NCBI RefSeq assembly: GCF_001613385.1
Contig: NZ_BDCG01000013.1
Span: 186,001-250,000 of the forward strand
DNA from: Nocardia flavorosea NBRC 108225
GTDB lineage: Bacteria; Actinomycetota; Actinomycetes; Mycobacteriales; Mycobacteriaceae
DNA: 64,000 nt
Direction: 5' to 3'
A program made the position numbers and the translations under genes. Of the stretch, positions 40,624 to 47,764 are shown one piece after another (position 1 is the stretch's first letter; each line of letters begins with the position of its first letter). Under the pieces are notes generated by a model. The model had not been told where the DNA came from. It made no database searches and was given only the letters and a program-made list of their open reading frames with translations.

Positions 40624-40697
40624 TGGGGCGGGTGGGGCTCGAACCCACGACCAATGGATTATGAGTCCACGGCTCTAACCGACTGAGCTACCGCCCC
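40624..40697 (-). tRNA. tRNA with CAU anticodon (elongator Met or Ile2), element insertion site
   Basis: Cloverleaf read on the minus strand: acceptor GGGGCGG/CCGCCCC, D-arm TAGCTCAGTCGGTTAGAGC, anticodon loop CTCATAA (CAU), T-arm GTGGG TTCGAGC CCCAC; CCA not encoded. The right attachment repeat (40623-40665) covers its 3' part from the anticodon. The variable region TTGGTC resembles Ile2 tRNAs, but Met cannot be excluded. Confidence 0.93.
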
Positions 40698-40821
40698 TCG
40701 TCGCGGCCAGGGGCCGCAGGTGTGGGATGGTACCCGGTTGACTGGGCGGGGGCCAATCAGGCGGGGTGTGGTTCTCGGTGGGGTGGCTAGGGTGGGGATG
40801 TTGCCGAGCGGAGGAGGGCTT

Positions 40822-41268
40822 GTGGCCGGGTTGTTCGTACGGGCGTTGCAGGCGCATCAGTGGATTTACGAGAAGAGCGGTGGGCTGGTGGGGCATCGGC
40901 TGCTGTTCGGGAATCCGACGCTGCTGTTGCGGACCGTGGGGCGGAAGACCGGATTACCGCGGACCTCGGCGTTGACCTACGCGCAGGACGGGACGGATTT
41001 TCTGGTGACCGCATCCAACGGCGGGTCGCCGCGGCCGCCGGGGTGGCTGGCAAATGTGAAGGCGCGGCCGGAATGTGAGATCCAAGTGGGGCGGCGCGCG
41101 TTTCCGGTGGTGGCTCGGGCGAGCCTGCCCGGCGATCCGGAGTACGCGCGCCGCTGGGGGCTGGTGGACGCGGTGAACAAGGGCCGGTACAGCGAGTATC
41201 AGAAGAAGACCCGGCGTCCGATTGCGGTGGTGGTGCTTTCGCCCGCGGTGGCGGATCAGTCGGAGTAG
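40822..41268 (+). CDS. Nitroreductase-family deazaflavin (F420)-dependent oxidoreductase, Ddn-like
   Basis: 148 residues from GTG 40822, which has GGAGGAGGG just in front (an ATG at 40798 is possible). QAHQWIYEKSGGLVGHRLLF, LRTVGRKTGLPRTSALTYAQ, NGGSPRPPGWLANVKARPEC and RWGLVDAVNKGRYSEYQKKT follow the DUF385/Ddn split-barrel family, in which F420H2 reduces quinones or nitro drugs. First chromosomal gene right of the element. Confidence 0.9.
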   Translation: MAGLFVRALQAHQWIYEKSGGLVGHRLLFGNPTLLLRTVGRKTGLPRTSALTYAQDGTDFLVTASNGGSPRPPGWLANVKARPECEIQVGRRAFPVVARASLPGDPEYARRWGLVDAVNKGRYSEYQKKTRRPIAVVVLSPAVADQSE

Positions 41269-41426
41269 GTGTCCGATCCGGCCCGCACCCGCTGTCTGCG
41301 CGAAACGAGTTCCTCCGGTGGCCGGCTGGCGAGATGGACTACGGAGGCAACGAGAATCAGGATTGCGAGTACTACCAATGCGGTAACCACGGCACGCACA
41401 GTAACGGGGGCGAGTGAACGCTGCAC
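41256..41426 (-). CDS. Small single-helix membrane protein
   Basis: 56 residues from GTG 41426: VQRSLAPVTVRAVVTALVVL, AILILVASVVHLAS as one long hydrophobic segment, then a charged tail RPPEELVSRRQRVRAGSD. Overlaps the Ddn-like gene's 3' end by 13 bases. Ribosome site weak. Protein-like composition supports it, but no family is recognised. Confidence 0.4.
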   Translation of the reverse strand: MQRSLAPVTVRAVVTALVVLAILILVASVVHLASRPPEELVSRRQRVRAGSDTYSD

Positions 41427-41584
41427 CCGAGAATGGTCTATGCCAGTTCATGAATTACGTTGATTTGGAAGTGAATTCGAAAGTTATCCGAAATTCTTCA
41501 CAGAATCCGGGCGGAGGCCGGATAATTTGATACACAACCCGGAGGGGTTCGGCATTCTGTGGAAATGCGTGTTTCCACCGTATA

Positions 41585-42070
41585 TCAAATTGATATAATT
41601 ACCGGCGTGCCGCGATGGGGTCGAATAGAAACCATAAGGGGGACAACAGTTTTCGCCGGGCCCACAGAAGGCTCGATCACACTCCGCAGACCCGACCCGT
41701 CGAATATTACACGAAACTGTTGGTTACACCATTTAGAACGTGGCAGTTCCCGGCGCTTCCGGTCAGCCGCCACCGCTCCGCCACCGCCCCCACAACCGCC
41801 TCCTCCACCGCCGCCCCCGCAGCCGCTTCCGCCTCCCCCACTCGCCCCGCCGTCGCTACCGCTCGACCCGGCGTCGCCCGAACTCCAACCCCCTGAACCA
41901 CTGTCGCCCGCGAAGTAGGTTCCGCCCGCGTAATACCCGCCCCGCCGCGCGCGGTTGCCCCGCTGCCCGCCGGAACCGGCTTTGCTGATGGCGAGGACGA
42001 TTCCCACGATCGCCCCCACGCAGAGCAACCCCAGCATCAAAAGGACGAAAAACCCCAGCACCAGTTCCAT
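41585..42070 (-). CDS. Membrane protein with Gly/Ser/Cys-rich tail
   Basis: 161 residues. One N-terminal transmembrane helix (MELVLGFFVLLMLGLLCVGA then IVGIVLAISK), then a long low-complexity run of Gly, Ser and Asp with two Cys in GSGCGGGGGGGGCGGGG. The tail after it (AVAADRKRRELPRSKWCNQQ onward) looks unlike coding for the family and may be read-through of a lost stop. Gly/Cys-rich tails of this kind occur in actinobacterial membrane proteins found beside the type of protein encoded at 42199. ATG with TGGAG in front. Confidence 0.6.
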   Translation of the reverse strand: MELVLGFFVLLMLGLLCVGAIVGIVLAISKAGSGGQRGNRARRGGYYAGGTYFAGDSGSGGWSSGDAGSSGSDGGASGGGGSGCGGGGGGGGCGGGGGAVAADRKRRELPRSKWCNQQFRVIFDGSGLRSVIEPSVGPAKTVVPLMVSIRPHRGTPVIISI

Positions 42071-42198
42071 TACTCCACGGTACCGACGAACAGCGTTGGC
42101 GCACGGGCTTATCCGGCCGTAGGGCTTGACAGTCGGCGGCGATATCGACCCGACTGCCGCCCGGCGCCACCCCTGGAGAAACCGGGATAATAGCCAGT

Positions 42199-42711
42199 GT
42201 GTTCACCTTCGCCCGGCCCCGGCGCCGAAGTATCGAGCCGGCCGCCGTGGAGCTCGCGGTCCGCGAACTCGAACTTCCGGAGGCCGTCTACAAAACCTGC
42301 CCGTGGGAACCACGGGACCTCGTCGCGACCGGTTTACGGCAATGGCTGCGGTGCTGCGGCGCGGCGCTGGCCGATGACCAAGTGATCGGGATGCCGTCTC
42401 GTGCCGTCGACGAAGCCTGGCACGGTTTCATTCTGTGCACGCGGCGGTATGCCGATTTCTGCGAGCGCGCCTACGGGCGGTTCCTGCACCACCACCCGGA
42501 GGGCGCGGAACCGTCCGGTGCGGAGCCGGCGGATACGTCTGGTCAACTGGGCCGGACGGTGGTGGCATGGTCGCTGGTCGCACAGCCCGGCGAGAAGTGC
42601 GTACTGTGGGACCTGGACTCGCGGCTGGGGCTTGCCGACCCCTGGGGTATCCCGGCCCCGCGCGTCGCCGAGATCGAGGCGAGGCTGCGGAAAACTACCG
42701 GCAGGCTCTAG
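42199..42711 (+). CDS. Conserved actinobacterial protein with DEAWH...YADFC...FLHHHP motif
   Basis: 170 residues. RQWLRCCGAALADDQVIGMP, SRAVDEAWHGFILCTRRYAD, FCERAYGRFLHHHPEG are the clear core, the same motif block seen in proteins annotated as glycine-rich domain-containing (GRDP-like). His and Cys residues in the block suggest metal binding. Divergent from the Gly/Cys-rich membrane protein with about 130 bases between, so they may be partners. GTG start without ribosome site. Function unknown. Confidence 0.7.
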   Translation: MFTFARPRRRSIEPAAVELAVRELELPEAVYKTCPWEPRDLVATGLRQWLRCCGAALADDQVIGMPSRAVDEAWHGFILCTRRYADFCERAYGRFLHHHPEGAEPSGAEPADTSGQLGRTVVAWSLVAQPGEKCVLWDLDSRLGLADPWGIPAPRVAEIEARLRKTTGRL

Positions 42712-42794
42712 ATCCGGCTACCGTTCCGCGATAACCGCCCGAAACGGGCAATCCGGAAACAGGGGGCGTATTCTTCTGCGGTATCTTCGGCGGG

Positions 42795-43517
42795 GTGAGT
42801 TACTCAGCCGCCGCAGCGGCCACCACCGAACTTGCCCTGATGCCGGGTTTCCTCGACCCGGTCAATCTGCTCAATTCGTTCGGCACCTGGGTGTTGCTGG
42901 GCCTACTCCTCGTGGTGTTCATCGAATCGGGCCTGCTGTTTCCCTTGCTGCCGGGTGATTCGCTGCTGTTCACCGCGGGGCTCATCGCCGCATCCAAATC
43001 AACCGAGATCGAACCCTTCGCACCGATCGGGGTGCTACTCGTTCTGATCCCGATCGCGGCGATCGCCGGCGACCAGGTCGGGTATCTGATCGGGTCACGA
43101 GGCGGGACGGCGTTGTTCAAGAACAACGACGCCAAGATTTTCAAAAAGGCCTACATCGACGAATCGCATGCGTTCTTCGAGAAGCACGGGCCGATCACCA
43201 TCGTGCTGGCCCGGTTCGTGCCCATCGTGCGCACCTACGCTCCGCTGGTCGCGGGCGCGGCGAGGATGAAGTACTCGGTGTTCCTCACCTACAACGTGCT
43301 CGGCGGTGTGCTGTGGGGCGCGGGTGTGACGATGCTGGGTTATCTGCTGGGGCAGATCACGTTCGTGCGCGACAACATCGACATCATCTTCCTGCTGATC
43401 GTGGCGGTTTCGGTGCTGCCCATCGTGTGGGAGGTGTTCAAGCGGTACCGGTCGGGACGGGCGAACGGTAATGCGCCGAAGGACAGCGGCGAACCGGTCG
43501 ACCACTCCGCCGCCTGA
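42795..43517 (+). CDS. DedA-family membrane protein
   Basis: 240 residues. PGFLDPVNLLNSFGTWVLLG, FIESGLLFPLLPGDSLLFTA (E-x-x-x-P-x-P-G-D), AIAGDQVGYLIGSRGG, HGPITIVLARFVPIVRTYAP and VAGAARMKYSVFLTYNVLGG are all DedA signatures. DedA proteins are proton-coupled phospholipid/undecaprenyl-phosphate translocases or related membrane-homeostasis factors. GTG 42795 used; ATG at 42840 is an alternative. A strong hairpin follows the gene. Confidence 0.92.
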   Translation: MSYSAAAAATTELALMPGFLDPVNLLNSFGTWVLLGLLLVVFIESGLLFPLLPGDSLLFTAGLIAASKSTEIEPFAPIGVLLVLIPIAAIAGDQVGYLIGSRGGTALFKNNDAKIFKKAYIDESHAFFEKHGPITIVLARFVPIVRTYAPLVAGAARMKYSVFLTYNVLGGVLWGAGVTMLGYLLGQITFVRDNIDIIFLLIVAVSVLPIVWEVFKRYRSGRANGNAPKDSGEPVDHSAA

Positions 43518-43567
43518 TACCGGACTCCCGGCCGCGCTCAGCTGCGGCAGGGCGTCACAGACGTGGC

Positions 43568-43617
43568 CACCGGGCCGTCTCCGAGGCTGTGTACAGCCCC
43601 TCGGAGACGGCCCGGTG
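43568..43617. terminator. Long hairpin after dedA
   Basis: CACCGGGCCGTCTCCGAGG pairs perfectly with CCTCGGAGACGGCCCGGTG (19 bp), and an inner CTGT/ACAG adds four pairs. It lies 51 bases after the DedA stop and can serve both strands; no T-run. Confidence 0.75.
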
Positions 43618-43930
43618 TCGTATATCCGGCACACAAACCCCGGCCCGCGGCCTCCGCACCCCAGCACATGCCAGCGGCTCGCCGTCGCGACGCAGACCGG
43701 GGCCGGTGTGTACGGTCCGTTGCCCCGCGCTGTTGCCGAGTTTCCCCCGACCGTGCGACTCGCTCCGGATTCGTTCTCCGTTCGGCAGCCCTCCGCGGCA
43801 TCGATTCCTACCGGCAGGCCGCGCGGCACCGATTCCTCCCAGCAGCCCGCGGCATTGCCCTCGATAGGCGGCACCCCGGGCCCGCGGCGACGATCTCAGC
43901 CGGCGGCACGCGGCTTCCGTCCCTACACAA
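43618..43930. other. Gap with no gene recognised
   Basis: About 310 bases between two strong hairpins. Open frames exist on both strands, but composition is Arg/Pro-rich and none has family features or a good start. I see nothing functional here. Confidence 0.5.
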
Positions 43931-43968
43931 GCGATGCGGCCGACCGGTTGACCGGTCGGCCGCATCGC
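43931..43968. terminator. Hairpin after the aldehyde dehydrogenase gene
   Basis: GCGATGCGGCCGACCGG and CCGGTCGGCCGCATCGC, 17-bp perfect stem with loop TTGA, 46 bases past the stop of the minus-strand dehydrogenase. Confidence 0.8.
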
Positions 43969-44013
43969 TGTACAGCTCCTGGCGAGATCCGGCCGCGGCG
44001 CCGCGGCCCGACC

Positions 44014-45549
44014 TCAGCGCACCAGGCGGCGGATGAACTTGTTACCGAACAGGGTGCCGATGGTCTTCTCCAGCGTGGCGGCGGTGGCCTCGCTGTAGGG
44101 GTACCAGATGTTTTCTTTCTTCAGACCCCACCGGTCCAGCAGAACGGGCTGCGGGTGGACGAAGCTGCGCAGCGCGTCACGCCCGTTCACCTGCCCCATC
44201 CCGCTGTCCTTGCGGCCACCGAAGGGTGCTTCGGCGACGCCGTAGATCACCGAGGCGTCGTTCTGCACCACCGACCCGGTCTTGAGCTGTTTGGCCAGAC
44301 GTACGACCTTGTTCTTGTCCTTGGTGAACACGCTGCCGCTGAGGCCGTACTGGCAGTCGTTGGCCATCCGCACGGCCTCTTCTTCGTCCCGGACGCGCAT
44401 GATGGCGACGATCGGGCCGAAGGTTTCCTGCTGCATGATGTCCATATCGTGGGTGACGTCCACGACCACGGTGGGCTTGAAGAACACGCCCTCGGCGGTA
44501 TCGGATTCGCCGCCGAGCAGGACGGTGGCGCCCTTGGATTTGGCATCCTCGACATGCTTCTCGACGATCTCGAGCTGTCGGTCCCAGAACAGCGGACCGA
44601 CGTCCTTGCCGGAGGGCCCGTAGGTGACCTCGGCGGCGCGTTTGCGGACCTGTTCGATGAACTCGTCGGCGATGCTGTCCACCACGTAGATGCGTTCGAC
44701 ACCGACACAGACCTGCCCGGTGTTGAACATCGACAGGTATACCGCGCCCAGTGACGCGCGATCGAGGTCGGCGTCGGCGCAGACGATCATCGCGTCCTTA
44801 CCGCCCAGTTCGAGGGTGCACGGGATGAGCCGGGTAGCGCAGGCGGCGGCGATCTTCTTACCGGTGCCGACGCTGCCGGTGAACGAGATCTTGTCGATAT
44901 CGCCGTTGACCAGGGCGGCACCGGTTTCGCCGTCGCCGTGCACCACCTGCAGGACGTCCTTGGGGACACCCGCTTCGTGCAGTACCTTGACCGCCCATTC
45001 GCCGGAGTGCGGGGTGACCTCGGACGGTTTCAGGACCACCGAGTTCCCGGCGAGCAGCGCCTGCGCGATCGGGTTCAGCGAGAGGATGAAGGGGCCGTTC
45101 CACGGAGTGATGACCCCGACGACGCCGAGCGGCTGGTAATTGATGACCAGCTTCTTCAGCGGCAGCATGTAGCCGTGGAGGCGGCGGTTCTCGTCGGCCA
45201 GGTCCTTGGCGGCGCGCCCACTCCAGTAGTTCAGGAAGTCGCAGGCCGGGACCATTTCCACGGCCAGCGCCTCGACCCGCGGTTTACCGGTTTCCTGCAT
45301 CACCGTCTCGACGATCTCGTCGCGGCGTTTCAGCAGTACCGAGACCGCGTTGCGGATGATCGCCGCGCGCTCCTTGATCGGCCGGGCGGCCCAGCCCGGT
45401 TGGGCGGCACGGGCCGTGGCCAGCGTCGCGGCGACATCGTCGGCCGTGCTCACCTCGATTTCGCCGACGCGTTCGCGAGTAGCGGGGCTGCGCAGCTCGA
45501 GCCGGCGGCGTCCGTCGGCGGTTGGCTCCAGCTGTTCAACGATGGCCAT
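44014..45549 (-). CDS. Aldehyde dehydrogenase
   Basis: 511 residues, full ALDH length. Cofactor region VVGVITPWNGPFILSLNPIA and FTGSVGTGKKIAAAC, catalytic Glu in CTLELGGKDAMIV, catalytic Cys in MFNTGQVCVGVERIYV, and late motif ETFGPIVAIM. NAD(P)-dependent oxidation of an aldehyde to the acid. A KstR-type box lies 26 bases before the ATG, which suggests a role in sterol or related lipid breakdown. Divergent from the DUF35/ltp operon with about 220 bases between. Confidence 0.92.
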   Translation of the reverse strand: MAIVEQLEPTADGRRRLELRSPATRERVGEIEVSTADDVAATLATARAAQPGWAARPIKERAAIIRNAVSVLLKRRDEIVETVMQETGKPRVEALAVEMVPACDFLNYWSGRAAKDLADENRRLHGYMLPLKKLVINYQPLGVVGVITPWNGPFILSLNPIAQALLAGNSVVLKPSEVTPHSGEWAVKVLHEAGVPKDVLQVVHGDGETGAALVNGDIDKISFTGSVGTGKKIAAACATRLIPCTLELGGKDAMIVCADADLDRASLGAVYLSMFNTGQVCVGVERIYVVDSIADEFIEQVRKRAAEVTYGPSGKDVGPLFWDRQLEIVEKHVEDAKSKGATVLLGGESDTAEGVFFKPTVVVDVTHDMDIMQQETFGPIVAIMRVRDEEEAVRMANDCQYGLSGSVFTKDKNKVVRLAKQLKTGSVVQNDASVIYGVAEAPFGGRKDSGMGQVNGRDALRSFVHPQPVLLDRWGLKKENIWYPYSEATAATLEKTIGTLFGNKFIRRLVR

Positions 45550-45574
45550 GGTGGTCTCTCCTCACCGGAGGAAT

Positions 45575-45588
45575 TGGAACAGGTTCTA
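45575..45588. promoter_or_regulatory. KstR-type operator before the aldehyde dehydrogenase
   Basis: TGGAACAGGTTCTA fits the TnnAACnnGTTnnA core of the sterol repressor KstR exactly, 26 bases upstream of the start. Confidence 0.7.
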
Positions 45589-45681
45589 CTTTAATGGGGA
45601 GCTTACGTCATGGCCGCAAGCCGTGCAGCAAGGTTCATCCACGCACCCGGACCATGAAGGCAGCTCGATCTATCATGCGAT

Positions 45682-45697
45682 TCAATCAAGTGATTGA
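45682..45697. promoter_or_regulatory. Palindrome upstream of the DUF35/ltp operon
   Basis: TCAATCA, AG, TGATTGA: a 7-bp inverted repeat about 75 bases before the 45773 gene. It is unlike KstR sites and may bind the TetR encoded at the end of this operon (50296). Confidence 0.45.
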
Positions 45698-45772
45698 CAT
45701 CGGACGTCGAGCGGGTCACGATCGAAGCGCGGTCGCAGTGTCCCGGCCGCACACCCGAGCGGCAGGAGAACG

Positions 45773-46234
45773 ATGACAGCCGAACCCACGGGCGCGAGTC
45801 TCACCGCGCCCTACACGATCGAATTCCCGTACAACCGCACGGTCGGCGAGAAGATCGGCACGTTCCTGGGCGGTCTACGCGACGGTGAGCTGTACGGGGT
45901 GCGCACCGAATCCGGGGCGGTCCTCTGCCCGGCCCTCGAATTCGACCCGGTCACCTCCGCGCCCACCGGCGAACTGGTGCGGCTCGAACCCGCCGGCACC
46001 GTCCGGCACTGGACCTGGGTGCCCACCCGGCCCGGCGACGAGATCGCGGCCGACCACTACGCCTGGGCCCTGATCGCCATCGACGGCACCGAGGGCACCC
46101 TGTTCCACGCCGTGGACACCGGCGGCGACCCCGCCCGCCTCACCGCCGGCCTGCGGGTGAAACCCCGCTGGCGCGCGGAACGGGTGGGCAGTATCCGCGA
46201 TATCGTCTGCTTCGAACCGGTGGAGTCGCGATGA
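45773..46234 (+). CDS. DUF35 OB-fold protein lacking the zinc ribbon
   Basis: 153 residues. IEFPYNRTVGEKIGTFLGGL is the usual DUF35 N-terminal helix; LRDGELYGVRTESGAVLCPA replaces the Cys-x2-Cys ribbon, so zinc is not expected. The OB-fold part reads TGELVRLEPAGTVRHWTWVP and WALIAIDGTEGTLFHAVDTG. Such proteins pair with thiolase-like Ltp aldolases and shape their CoA-substrate channel. First gene of a run in which all later starts overlap previous stops. ATG with GGAGAACG. Confidence 0.8.
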   Translation: MTAEPTGASLTAPYTIEFPYNRTVGEKIGTFLGGLRDGELYGVRTESGAVLCPALEFDPVTSAPTGELVRLEPAGTVRHWTWVPTRPGDEIAADHYAWALIAIDGTEGTLFHAVDTGGDPARLTAGLRVKPRWRAERVGSIRDIVCFEPVESR

Positions 46235-46704
46235 GTACGTTGCCCGTCCCAGTGGAATCGTTCACCAGCCCGCACAAGGTGGATTACACCTTCGTCGCCG
46301 GTACCGGCCGGTCCACCTTCCTGCGCGGGCTGAAGCACCGCACCCTGCTCGCCCGGCACTGCGGCACCTGCGAGCGGGTCTACCTGCCCGCGCCGGAATT
46401 CTGCTCCCGCTGCCTCGTCGAACTGTCCGAGCCGTTCGAACTGGGCGGCAGCGGTGTCGTCAAAACGTTCTGCGTGGTGAACTTCCCGTTCCCCGGCCAG
46501 ACGATCGATCCGCCCTATCTGGTCGCCTACATCCAAGTGGACGGTGCGGACACCACCCTCATGCATCTCATCCGCGATGTCGAAATGAGCGAGGTCCATA
46601 TCGGTATGCGGGTGGAACCGGTGTGGTGCGCCGAAGAGAACCTGGACACATCCATGAACAGCATTCGCTACTACCGGCCGATCGCGGGAGGTTCCGATGC
46701 GTGA
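46231..46704 (+). CDS. DUF35 zinc-ribbon/OB-fold partner protein (Rv3521-like)
   Basis: 157 residues. Zinc ribbon LARHCGTCERVYLPAPEFCS ending SRC gives four Cys ligands, followed by the OB-fold VVKTFCVVNFPFPGQTIDPP and YLVAYIQVDGADTTLMHLI. Gene order DUF35, Ltp4, Ltp3 is that of the Rv3521-Rv3523 locus in M. tuberculosis, which belongs to the KstR sterol regulon. ATGA overlap upstream, 8-base overlap downstream. Expected to form a complex with the following Ltp proteins. Confidence 0.85.
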   Translation: MSTLPVPVESFTSPHKVDYTFVAGTGRSTFLRGLKHRTLLARHCGTCERVYLPAPEFCSRCLVELSEPFELGGSGVVKTFCVVNFPFPGQTIDPPYLVAYIQVDGADTTLMHLIRDVEMSEVHIGMRVEPVWCAEENLDTSMNSIRYYRPIAGGSDA

Positions 46705-47764
46705 TGTCGCGGTGGTGGCATTCGCCCAGTCACCGGGTATGGCGGCCGATCGCCAGGACGATATGGCCGAGATCCTGCTGCCGGTGATGCGGGAAGCGCT
46801 CGCTTCGGCAGGGATCGACCGCACCGAGGTCGACTTCTGGGCCTCGGGCAGCCACGATTTCCACGAAGGCCGGACCTTCGCCTATATCGAATCCCTCGAC
46901 GCGGTGGGCGCCTGGCCGCCGATCTCGGAATCGCATGTCGAGATGGACGCGGCCTGGGCCGCCTACGAGGCATGGTCATGGCTACAGCTCGGCGAGGGCG
47001 AGATCGCCGTGGTCTACGGGGTGGGTCGCGGATCGCTCGCGCAGGATCTGGACCAGGTCACCAGCACCCAGCTGGACCCCTACTTCCTGGCCCCGCTGCG
47101 GCCGCACCAGGACGCGCTCGCCGCGATCCAGGCGCAGGCCCTGATCGCGGCCGGCGCGCTGGACGAGAAGCAGATGGCCGAGGTGGTCGCCCGGGCCCGC
47201 GCGGGCGCGGTGGGTAATCCGGCGGCGCAGGTATCGGGCGAGGTCACGGTGGACGAACTGCTGGCCGCCCCGTACCTGGCGTCGCCGCTGCGAGAACACG
47301 ATCGCGGGCCCATCGGAGATGCCGCGGCCGTACTGGTACTGGCCGCCGGTGATACCGCACGCCGGTTGGCGCAGCGCCCGGCCTGGATGCGCGGTGCCGA
47401 CCATCGAATGGATTCGCACTATCCGGGCACCCGCGACCTCACCCGCGCCGACACCGTCGGTATCGCCGCGGCCAAGGCTGCGCAGCAGGCCGGATTCGCC
47501 GCCCGCGACGTCGATATCGCCGAACTGCACACCGAATACAGCTATCAGGAACCGCTGCTCGCCGGTGCTCTCGAGCTTTCCGGCACCATCAACCCCAGCG
47601 GCGGCCCCCTGGTGGCGCGCCCCACCACGGCCACCGGACTGATCCGGATCGGCGACGCCGCCCGGCATATCCTGACCGGCCGCGCGGACCGCACGCTGGC
47701 GCATGCCACCAACGGGCCCGCGCTCCAGCAGAACATGATCTGCCTTTTGGAGGGAGACCGATGA
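46697..47764 (+). CDS. ltp4: Thiolase-fold lipid-transfer protein, Ltp4-like retro-aldolase
   Basis: 355 residues. Thiolase fold, but the nucleophile position reads ESHVEMDAAWAAYEAWSWLQ with no cysteine, so it is not a thiolase. HTEYSYQEPLLAGAL and TINPSGGPLVARPTTATG carry tyrosines in the region used by the aldol-lyase Ltp2. In Rhodococcus ltp3 and ltp4 are needed for breakdown of C24-branched sterol side chains. Length fits Ltp4; order after a DUF35 gene supports it. The exact aldol substrate is inference. Confidence 0.82.
   Translation: MRDVAVVAFAQSPGMAADRQDDMAEILLPVMREALASAGIDRTEVDFWASGSHDFHEGRTFAYIESLDAVGAWPPISESHVEMDAAWAAYEAWSWLQLGEGEIAVVYGVGRGSLAQDLDQVTSTQLDPYFLAPLRPHQDALAAIQAQALIAAGALDEKQMAEVVARARAGAVGNPAAQVSGEVTVDELLAAPYLASPLREHDRGPIGDAAAVLVLAAGDTARRLAQRPAWMRGADHRMDSHYPGTRDLTRADTVGIAAAKAAQQAGFAARDVDIAELHTEYSYQEPLLAGALELSGTINPSGGPLVARPTTATGLIRIGDAARHILTGRADRTLAHATNGPALQQNMICLLEGDR

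Larger units (their letters stand above)
30344..40665. mobile_element. Integrated satellite/prophage-like element in a tRNA(CAU) gene
   Basis: About 10.3 kb bounded by a 43-bp direct repeat of the 3' part of the tRNA gene at 40624-40697. Gene order from the right: integrase, repressor, excisionase-like and HTH genes, small ORFs, replication-type ATPase, WhiB, three small genes, scaffold, capsid, then regulatory genes on the left. No terminase, portal, protease, tail, lysis or conjugation gene is seen. Size and plan recall mycobacterial phiRv1/phiRv2 and capsid-carrying phage satellites. Classification as a satellite rather than a decayed prophage is inference; most genes look intact and are overlapped tightly, which argues against decay. 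Confidence 0.9.
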
